Below, piece by piece: positions 57,704-64,000 of a stretch of DNA of 64,000 nucleotides. The notes beneath the pieces are model-generated. The model worked only from the letters and a program-made list of their open reading frames with translations. It was not told the DNA's origin and made no database searches. How positions within the stretch are numbered: position 1 is the stretch's first letter; every line of letters starts with the position of its first letter. The translations under genes were made by a program, and so were the position numbers. Source of the stretch: an uncultured Eubacteriaceae bacterium (GTDB taxonomy: Bacteria > Bacillota > Clostridia > Lachnospirales > CAG-274); NCBI GenBank assembly GCA_947086655.1, contig CAMTZM010000001.1:1-64000 (forward strand), given 5' to 3'.

Positions 57704-58381
57704 ATGGACGTTTTAAAAACTGAAAATTTAAAAAAGTATTATGGAAACAATGATACAACTGTAAAAGCACTTGATGGAGTAAACATATCTGTTTCTGACG
57801 GTGAATTTGTATCTATTGTAGGAACTTCGGGCAGTGGAAAGTCTACACTTTTGCATATGTTAGGAGGGCTTGACCGTCCGACAGAAGGAAAGGTAATTGT
57901 TACTGATAAGGATATATTTTCATTAAAAGAGGATGCTTTAACTATTTTTAGACGCCGTAAAATTGGTTTTATTTTTCAAAACTATAATCTAATACCAATA
58001 CTTAATGTTTATGAAAATATTGTATTGCCTGTCGAACTTGATGGAAACAGCGTTGATAATAAGCATATAGATAAAGTAATAAATACTTTGGGATTATCGA
58101 AAAAAATAAATAACTTTGTTTCACAGCTTTCAGGAGGTCAGCAGCAAAGAGTAGCAATAGCAAGAGCTTTAGCATCTAAACCGGCTATTATTTTAGCAGA
58201 TGAGCCTACTGGAAATCTTGATAGTAAAACGAGTCTTGATGTTTTGGGGCTTTTAAAAATCACAAGCGAAAAGTTTAAGCAAACGATAGTTATGATAACA
58301 CATAATGAGGAAATAGCGCAAATGGCAGATAGAATTATTCATATTGAGGATGGCAGAATTGTAGGTGAGCATAATGTTTAA
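57704..58381 (+). CDS. ABC transporter ATP-binding protein (MacB/BceA type)
   Basis: A 225-residue ATPase. Walker A is GTSGSGKSTLLHMLGG, the Q-loop is FIFQNYNLIP, the signature LSGGQQQRVAIARALA and Walker B IILADEPTGNLDS. It works with the permease that follows, which overlaps it by eight bases. The group removes or senses antimicrobial peptides. The ATG at 57704 has GGAGG eight bases upstream. Confidence 0.93.
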   Translation: MDVLKTENLKKYYGNNDTTVKALDGVNISVSDGEFVSIVGTSGSGKSTLLHMLGGLDRPTEGKVIVTDKDIFSLKEDALTIFRRRKIGFIFQNYNLIPILNVYENIVLPVELDGNSVDNKHIDKVINTLGLSKKINNFVSQLSGGQQQRVAIARALASKPAIILADEPTGNLDSKTSLDVLGLLKITSEKFKQTIVMITHNEEIAQMADRIIHIEDGRIVGEHNV

Positions 58382-60899
58382 TGTAAATAGTAAAAAAAGT
58401 ATAGCACTTTTATCCAAACGCTTAATAAAATATAATAAAACAAGAAATATTATTTCTGTTATAGCTATTATGCTTACGACTATTTTGTTTACATCAGTTT
58501 TTAGTATAACTATTAGTATTAATGAATCAATTCAAAATTCTACAATGCGTATGGTTGGTACAAAAGCACATGGCGGCTTTAAGTTTATGACACTTTCGCA
58601 ATATGAGAAGTTAAAGGCAGATACCAAAATAAAAGATATTTCATATAATATTATTGTTGGTTTTGGTGAAAATCCCGAATTAAAAAAAACATATGTTGAG
58701 ATACGTTTTTCTGAAGAAAAGGCTGCCAAATGGTGTTTTAATATGCCTACAACAGGAACACTTCCTAAAAGCAAAATGGATATAGCAACTACAACAGATG
58801 TTTTAGATGCTTTAGGACTTCCTCACGAGATAGGAATACAAGTTCCTATTGAGTTTACATCAAATGGTATAAAACATAAAGATGTATTTACGTTATGTGG
58901 ATTTTGGGAAAGAGATATTGCATCTTATGCAAATGAGGCGTTTGTTTCCCGTGAGTATTGTGATGAAGTTGCTCCAATAAAAAAAGGAGAGTCTATAATT
59001 GATGAGACTGATTTTTCAGGCTCAATAAATCCGCTTATTTGGTTTAAAAGTTCATGGAATATAGAAAAGCAAATGGAAGAACTTAAAAATAGATGCGGCT
59101 TTGACAATGAAGTAAATGACGGGATAAATTGGGCTTATACCAGTTCTGAAGTTGATTTGAATACAATTTTTTTATTGCTTTGTGCCATTTTTTTAATAAT
59201 GTTTTCAGGATATTTAATTATTTATAATATATTCTACATTTCTGTATCAAAAGATATTCGTTTTTATGGTCTTCTTAAAACAATTGGAACAACAAACAAA
59301 CAATTAAAAAAGATTGTACGCAGACAAGGTTTTTTGCTTTGTTTAATTGGAATACCTATGGGACTTTTTATTGGTTATATTTTATCTTTTGTATTAGTAC
59401 CAGCAGTTTTAGAAGTTTCTGACATTGCTGAAAATGACTATTGTTTATCTATAAATCCTATAATATTTATAGGAGGAGGATTATTTGCGTTTTTAACTGT
59501 ATTGATAAGCTGTATAAAGCCATGTTCATTTGTATGCAAAATTTCGCCTGTTGAGTCTGTAAAATATATTGAAAATAATAAAATTAAGTATAAAAGAAAT
59601 AATAAAGCAAAAAAGAACACAATATTTTATATGGCTTTTCAAAATGTTAAAAGAACTCCTAAAAAAGCGTTATCTGTTATTTTATCTCTTTCTCTTTCTA
59701 TAATATTATTAAATACTACAATAACATTTGTAAATGGATTTGATATGGATAAATATATTCAAAATACAATTATTTCTGATTTTTATATAACAGATGCTTC
59801 TCTTATTAATATAAGTTCGTCTGTTTTAGTATATGATGGTATAAATGAAAATGACAAAAAGACTATAAGTGAACTTGATGGAATAACAGAAATAGGAAAT
59901 GTATATATGAAAGAATTTCAGCATAAACTTAACGATGTCGGTTTTAATAATGCAAAAGCTATTTATGAGAAATATAAATCTCAGTTTCCGTCAGTATACC
60001 TTGAGGAACAGAAAAGAAGACTTGATGATGAACATATTATTGATTCTCATTTGTATGGAATTGATGAATTTGTTATATCAAAAATGGAGATAAAAGAAGG
60101 TAATTTTGATTTAGAGAAGTTTAAAACAGGAAATTATATTATTGTGACTGATTATATTTTTGGAGATGAAAAATATTATTCAATAGGTGATAAGGTTACA
60201 ATAGATTATGGAAACGGAAATAAAAAAGAATATGAGGTAATGGCAATAGGCGATATACCTTTTGTTCTTGGTCCGCAGCATATTCATTATTTTGACGTGT
60301 ATTTTTCTATGTATAGTGACGAGTTTATAAAACAGACAGGTACAAAAGGTTCAATGAAAATTGCTTTTAATGTTGAAGAAAGTAAGTATGAAACAATAGA
60401 AAAATGGGTTGAAAACTATTGTGAGAATATAAATAAAGAACTTGATTATAAGTCACGAACAAGCTGTGAAAATGAATTTAAAGGTATGAAAAATATGTTT
60501 TTAATTGTCGGAGGTATTTTAAGTTTTATTCTTGCACTTATAGGAGTATTAAATTTTATAAATTCATCTATAACCTCTGTTCAGACGAGAAGACGTGAAT
60601 TAGCTATGTTTCAGGCTATTGGAATGACAGGTAAACAATTAAAAGGAATGTTAATAAGTGAAGGGCTTTGTTATACAGGATTATCATTTATTTTTGTTTT
60701 AACAATAGGAAATATACTGACATATTTATTAGTAAATTCATTTTCCAATCAAATGTGGTATTTCACATATAGTTTAAATATATTGCCTATTTTAGCAAGC
60801 ATTCCCGTGTTATTATTTTTTTCAATAGTAATTCCTACTATGTGTTATAATAATATGCAAAAAATAAGCGTTGTAGACAGACTTAAAATAATGGAGTAA
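58374..60899 (+). CDS. ABC transporter permease (FtsX/BceB-like, 841 residues)
   Basis: The protein has an N-terminal span (about 27-50), a 190-residue outside domain, three spans (about 265-400), a span near 440, a second large outside domain (about 460-700) and three final spans, the arrangement of two fused FtsX-type units. It is the only permease of the module. ATG at 58374 overlaps the ATPase stop. Function in peptide-antibiotic resistance is inferred from the neighbours. Confidence 0.9.
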   Translation: MFNVNSKKSIALLSKRLIKYNKTRNIISVIAIMLTTILFTSVFSITISINESIQNSTMRMVGTKAHGGFKFMTLSQYEKLKADTKIKDISYNIIVGFGENPELKKTYVEIRFSEEKAAKWCFNMPTTGTLPKSKMDIATTTDVLDALGLPHEIGIQVPIEFTSNGIKHKDVFTLCGFWERDIASYANEAFVSREYCDEVAPIKKGESIIDETDFSGSINPLIWFKSSWNIEKQMEELKNRCGFDNEVNDGINWAYTSSEVDLNTIFLLLCAIFLIMFSGYLIIYNIFYISVSKDIRFYGLLKTIGTTNKQLKKIVRRQGFLLCLIGIPMGLFIGYILSFVLVPAVLEVSDIAENDYCLSINPIIFIGGGLFAFLTVLISCIKPCSFVCKISPVESVKYIENNKIKYKRNNKAKKNTIFYMAFQNVKRTPKKALSVILSLSLSIILLNTTITFVNGFDMDKYIQNTIISDFYITDASLINISSSVLVYDGINENDKKTISELDGITEIGNVYMKEFQHKLNDVGFNNAKAIYEKYKSQFPSVYLEEQKRRLDDEHIIDSHLYGIDEFVISKMEIKEGNFDLEKFKTGNYIIVTDYIFGDEKYYSIGDKVTIDYGNGNKKEYEVMAIGDIPFVLGPQHIHYFDVYFSMYSDEFIKQTGTKGSMKIAFNVEESKYETIEKWVENYCENINKELDYKSRTSCENEFKGMKNMFLIVGGILSFILALIGVLNFINSSITSVQTRRRELAMFQAIGMTGKQLKGMLISEGLCYTGLSFIFVLTIGNILTYLLVNSFSNQMWYFTYSLNILPILASIPVLLFFSIVIPTMCYNNMQKISVVDRLKIME

Positions 60900-60904
60900 A
60901 TAAA

Positions 60905-60951
60905 AAACAATGAGTATAATTATTGATATTTATACTCATTGTTTTTTTAAA
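60905..60951. terminator. Bidirectional terminator
   Basis: AAACAATGAGTATAA pairs with TTATACTCATTGTTT around a short loop, followed by TTTTTTT-like tail. It separates the permease gene from the converging mgsA. Confidence 0.85.
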
Positions 60952-60959
60952 ATTAATTT

Positions 60960-61364
60960 TTAATGGCTATTTTGTTTCATTGTAATTCTCCAGTCAAGGT
61001 CTCCTCTGTCAAGCGCAAGAAGAAGCGCTTCAGCCGTAGCAAGATTACTTGCTGCCGGTATATTGTATATATCACATAATCTTAATAAGCTGTTACTGTC
61101 AGGCTCATAATTTTTTGGATTTGGGTCTCGAAGAAATATGACTAAATCAATATCGTTATTTGTAACTTGTGAGCTTAATTGCTGCTCTCCGCCGAGATGT
61201 CCGGCAAGATATTTATGAACAGTGAGGTTTGATGTTTCTTCGATTAATAATCCTGTTGTTCCTGTAGCAAATATTGTATGTTTGCTTAATATATGCCTGT
61301 AAGCAATACATAGATTTTCCATCAATATTTTTTTATTGTCATGTGCTACTAACGCTATGTTCAT
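60960..61364 (-). CDS. mgsA: Methylglyoxal synthase
   Basis: A 134-residue enzyme that turns dihydroxyacetone phosphate into methylglyoxal. ALVAHDNKK, THKYLAGHLGGEQQLSS (with catalytic His) and FLRDPNPKN (substrate-binding Asp) are present. GAGGGGTG precedes the ATG. It is the last gene of the min-rodA-mgsA run, a common clostridial order. Confidence 0.94.
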   Translation of the reverse strand: MNIALVAHDNKKILMENLCIAYRHILSKHTIFATGTTGLLIEETSNLTVHKYLAGHLGGEQQLSSQVTNNDIDLVIFLRDPNPKNYEPDSNSLLRLCDIYNIPAASNLATAEALLLALDRGDLDWRITMKQNSH

Positions 61365-61368
61365 TTAT

Positions 61369-62493
61369 TCACCCCTCAAACATGGATTTTGGCTTTCTCA
61401 TGCCGACGTTTATTACAAGCCCTATCGCAATCATATTTGCCCACATTGAACTGCCGCCATAACTTACAAAAGGAAAAGGCATTCCGGTGTTTGGAAGAAG
61501 ACCGGTTGCTACCCCTACGTTTACAAAAACTTGAAAGGCTATCATTCCGGCTACACCAGAGGCTATAAGAGTGCCTAAATTATCTGACGCTCTTCCGGCT
61601 ACAATAATACATCTTAATATTATAACAAGCATTGCGGCTAATACGAATATACATCCAATAAATCCAAGTTCTTCACCTATAACCGAAAATATAAAGTCAT
61701 TATGAGATTCGGGAAGATAACTTAATTGATTAATTGTGCCATTGTACAGCCCTTTTCCTTTTAATTGTCCTGAACCTATTGCCCAAATTGAGTTTTTTGT
61801 TTGATAATATAATGGGTCAGACCAATCGGGGCGTATAGCTGATGTAATTCTGCCAAGCTGATAAGAGTTAAGAAATTTACTTAAAATTATTGGTTCGTCT
61901 CTTAGCACATCAATTAAAACAATTACAAAAATGGGTATTGTTATAATTAATAGTATTAAAATATATTTATATTTTATATTGCCTACAAATAGAAGTGTAG
62001 CCATAATTGCGAGTGTTACAAGGCTGGCCGAAAGAGACGGCTGCATTTTAATAAGCAAAGTCGGCAGAAGTGTCGCGGCCAAAAATAGCAAAAGTACATT
62101 TATATTATTAATCTTTTCCCGATTTTTGTCAATGTATTTTGAAAGATAAATAATCATAAATATTTTTGAGAACTCTGAGGGTTGAATGCCAAAAAGCCAT
62201 CTATTTACAGAATTTCCACTTCCAATTAAAAGAACAAGCACAAGCAGCACAATATTTAAAATATATATAGGAATATAAAATTTACATAATGTTCTATAAT
62301 CAATAAACGCTGTGGCAAACATTAATATAAAACCTGTTGTAAACCATAATATTTGACTTTTAAATTCAGCAGACGAGCCATATAAGTTAATACGGCTCGC
62401 ACTTCCAACAATAAGTATTCCAAAGATTCCTATTATTATAATCATTATCAGTAAAAAAAAATCAAAAGAAAGAAGTTGTTTTTTTGTAATCAT
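61369..62493 (-). CDS. rodA: Rod-shape protein RodA (SEDS glycosyltransferase)
   Basis: A 374-residue membrane protein with about ten spans. SVNRWLFGIQPSEFSKIFMI, LPESHNDFIFSVIGEELGFIG and PFPFVSYGGSSMW are SEDS-family motifs, the last with the catalytic loop area. It polymerises lipid II for side-wall growth with a class B PBP. It lies downstream of minD-minE. A copy of its central 25 codons lies just upstream (62496-62648). Confidence 0.94.
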   Translation of the reverse strand: MITKKQLLSFDFFLLIMIIIIGIFGILIVGSASRINLYGSSAEFKSQILWFTTGFILMFATAFIDYRTLCKFYIPIYILNIVLLVLVLLIGSGNSVNRWLFGIQPSEFSKIFMIIYLSKYIDKNREKINNINVLLLFLAATLLPTLLIKMQPSLSASLVTLAIMATLLFVGNIKYKYILILLIITIPIFVIVLIDVLRDEPIILSKFLNSYQLGRITSAIRPDWSDPLYYQTKNSIWAIGSGQLKGKGLYNGTINQLSYLPESHNDFIFSVIGEELGFIGCIFVLAAMLVIILRCIIVAGRASDNLGTLIASGVAGMIAFQVFVNVGVATGLLPNTGMPFPFVSYGGSSMWANMIAIGLVINVGMRKPKSMFEG

Positions 62494-62495
62494 TT

Positions 62496-62648
62496 TTATT
62501 TGCCTTTCCGCTTAAAAAAAATAAATATAAGTATTGCAATTAATATAAATATACATAAAATAAATACAAATTTTTCTCCTATAACCGAAAATATAAAATC
62601 ATTATGAGCTTCAGGAAGATAATTTAATTTATTAATTTCATCATTCAT
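62496..62648 (-). pseudogene. Fragmentary duplicate of rodA (50-residue ORF)
   Basis: An intact 50-codon frame (MNDEINKLNYLPEAHNDF...) matches RodA around NQLSYLPESHNDFIFSVIGE, with the DNA at 62574-62640 nearly identical to 61670-61740. It keeps the helix after the motif and ends in a basic tail (FFKRKGK) two bases before the rodA start. It looks like a partial duplication, since most of the SEDS fold is absent and only one membrane span is left. A small membrane protein that acts on RodA is possible but speculative. GCAGG before the ATG is a poor ribosome site. Confidence 0.65.
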
Positions 62649-62685
62649 TGTATTAACCTGCTAACCATTTGTTTTTTGCAATAAG

Positions 62686-62964
62686 TTACATTTGTACTTT
62701 ACGCATGCTTTTAATTGGTATATTCGCATATAGCATAGGAACATTACCGTTTGAATCTTCTGATTGGGTTTGCGTAATTTGTATATCAAGCTCTTCTTCG
62801 TCTATTTCCATATAATTTGATATTACTCTTATAATATCTGTTTTAAGCATTTCCAAAACCTGAGTTGAGCAGTTTACCCTGTCATGGATTAAAACAAGTT
62901 TAAGTCTTTCTTTAGCAATGTTTTTTGTAGAAGGTTTTTTGCCAAATAAATTTAATAAATCCAT
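62686..62964 (-). CDS. minE: Cell division topological specificity factor MinE
   Basis: A 92-residue protein with an N-terminal MinD-activating helix (KNIAKERLKLVLIHDRVNCS) and the dimerising topology domain. It drives MinD off the membrane to set the division site. The ATG at 62964 follows GGAGGTTACTAAT. It is 17 bases after minD. Confidence 0.93.
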   Translation of the reverse strand: MDLLNLFGKKPSTKNIAKERLKLVLIHDRVNCSTQVLEMLKTDIIRVISNYMEIDEEELDIQITQTQSEDSNGNVPMLYANIPIKSMRKVQM

Positions 62965-62981
62965 ATTAGTAACCTCCATAT

Positions 62982-63776
62982 CTAATTTGCCTTAAATAAT
63001 CTTTTTAACTTTTTTAAAAATCCATTATCAACATCTAAATCCATTAAAGGAACATTATTTCCCAATATTCTTTGTGTTATATTTCTATATGCTGTTCCGG
63101 CTTTTGAATTATCGTCTGTTACCGCTGGTTCTCCTTTATTTGCAGAAACAACTATACTTTCATCGTCAGGTACAATTCCTAATATGTCAATAGCAAGTAT
63201 TTCCGTAACATCTTCCATTGCCATCATATCGCCTTTTCTAACCATATCAACTCTTATACGATTTAATATAAGTGTTGGACGGCTTAAATTATTTGCTTCT
63301 AATAAACCTATTATTCTGTCGGCGTCTCTTACGGCTGAAACTTCTGGAGTTGTAACAACAACAGCTTTATCTGCTCCGGCTATTGCATTTTTAAAACCAC
63401 GTTCAATTCCGGCTGGACAGTCAATTATTATGTAATCAAAATCCTCTTTTAAAGTTTCGCATAATTTAGTCATTTGTTCAGGACTTATTGAGTCTTTGTC
63501 CTTTGTTTGAGCAGCCGGCATAAGAAATAAGTTTTCAAATCTTTTGTCTCTTATTAAAGCTTGTTTAAGTCTGCATTTTCCTTCAACTACATCTATTAAA
63601 TCATATACTATTCTGTTTTCAAGTCCCATTATAACATCAAGATTTCTAAGTCCTATATCGGCATCTATCATTGCAACTTTTTTGCCCTCCATAGCAAGTC
63701 CTGTTCCGAGGTTTGCCGATGTGGTTGTTTTGCCTACGCCGCCTTTTCCTGAGGTAATAACTATAACTTCACTCAT
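62982..63776 (-). CDS. minD: Septum site-determining ATPase MinD
   Basis: A 264-residue ParA-type ATPase. The deviant Walker A GKGGVGKTTTSANLG, DADIGLRNLDVIMGL, and the C-terminal amphipathic membrane helix (FLKKLKRLFKAN) are clear. It recruits MinC to membranes away from mid-cell. The ATG at 63776 has GGGAGG before it. The gene for MinC is not in the window and would lie beyond the right edge if the usual order holds. Confidence 0.95.
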   Translation of the reverse strand: MSEVIVITSGKGGVGKTTTSANLGTGLAMEGKKVAMIDADIGLRNLDVIMGLENRIVYDLIDVVEGKCRLKQALIRDKRFENLFLMPAAQTKDKDSISPEQMTKLCETLKEDFDYIIIDCPAGIERGFKNAIAGADKAVVVTTPEVSAVRDADRIIGLLEANNLSRPTLILNRIRVDMVRKGDMMAMEDVTEILAIDILGIVPDDESIVVSANKGEPAVTDDNSKAGTAYRNITQRILGNNVPLMDLDVDNGFLKKLKRLFKAN

Positions 63777-64000
63777 TTGTTTTCCTCCCAAAAAATTAAT
63801 ACTGTTATGAATACGGAATAAATTAGGATATTATAGTTTTATATTTTCCGTATTTAAGTCTATATTAACAGAAATATTATTATTTTGCATCATTTTCTTT
63901 TAGCAAATACTTACAAAAAAATACTATTTACACTAAGTGTCATTAAAAGAATTTATAAAAATTCATTCGTTCAAATTTTTATATATAGTTTAAATTATAT
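63777..64000. other. Right-edge intergenic sequence
   Basis: AT-rich DNA upstream of minD to the window edge. No ORF of note is visible; it probably holds a promoter for minD or the end of the next gene. Confidence 0.4.

Overview
This is a window of a very AT-rich, Gram-positive, spore-forming anaerobe of the class Clostridia; a gut or plant-degrading Lachnospiraceae-like relative is my best guess. The reasons are strong GGAGG ribosome sites with frequent TTG/GTG starts, the gene order yqfC-yqfD-phoH-pgpH-ybeY-cdd-udg-era-yqzL-recO, dnaG-rpoD-trmK-nif3, minD-minE-rodA-mgsA, a clostridial T-box and ZTP riboswitch, and the sporulation genes spoIIID and yqfC/D. I see no rRNA, tRNA, CRISPR array or prophage structural gene.

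Region 1 (1-15.3 kb) is the accessory part. It holds a solute-binding lipoprotein with a membrane HD-GYP protein, a lone large serine recombinase, a MATE exporter behind a structured terminator leader (probable guanidine-IV/mepA riboswitch), azlCD, an anchored lipoprotein-like protein, and a 2.26-kb segment (about 9.34-11.60 kb) whose two ends cut the sporulation regulator gene spoIIID in two. The N-terminal half lies on the minus strand at the left end and the C-terminal half on the plus strand just outside the right end. A 22-bp inverted repeat (19/22 identical) sits exactly at both breaks, so one inversion would rebuild an 85-residue SpoIIID. This is the most interesting signal in the window and suggests a DNA-inversion switch for a mother-cell sporulation regulator, perhaps worked by the nearby recombinase. 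About 100-bp MITE-like elements with complementary ends and hairpins are scattered only in this region.

Region 2 (12-24.2 kb) carries a purine permease, purH with a ZTP riboswitch, ribonuclease Z, an ECF sigma/anti-sigma/membrane-protein operon running into tsaD, and a secreted 1591-residue pectate-lyase-like protein with a C-terminal dockerin.

Region 3 (24.3-34.4 kb) is one branched-chain amino acid operon behind a T-box: ilvN-ilvC-cimA-leuC-leuD-leuB-ilvD-ilvB. Citramalate synthase and LeuCDB make 2-oxobutyrate, and the Ilv enzymes turn that into isoleucine and pyruvate into valine.

Region 4 (34.4-45.5 kb) holds an iron-type alcohol dehydrogenase, mntP, dgt, dnaG, rpoD, trmK, a Nif3 protein, a nucleoside kinase and a homocysteine methyltransferase/MTHFR fusion, ending in an odd cluster of hairpins. 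Region 5 (45.8-53.8 kb) is the minus-strand yqfC-to-recO housekeeping cluster. Region 6 (53.9-60.9 kb) has a cupin-DUF3006 protein, a lone histidine kinase, and a BceRSAB-like two-component/ABC module. Region 7 (60.9-64 kb) is minD-minE-(rodA fragment)-rodA-mgsA on the minus strand.
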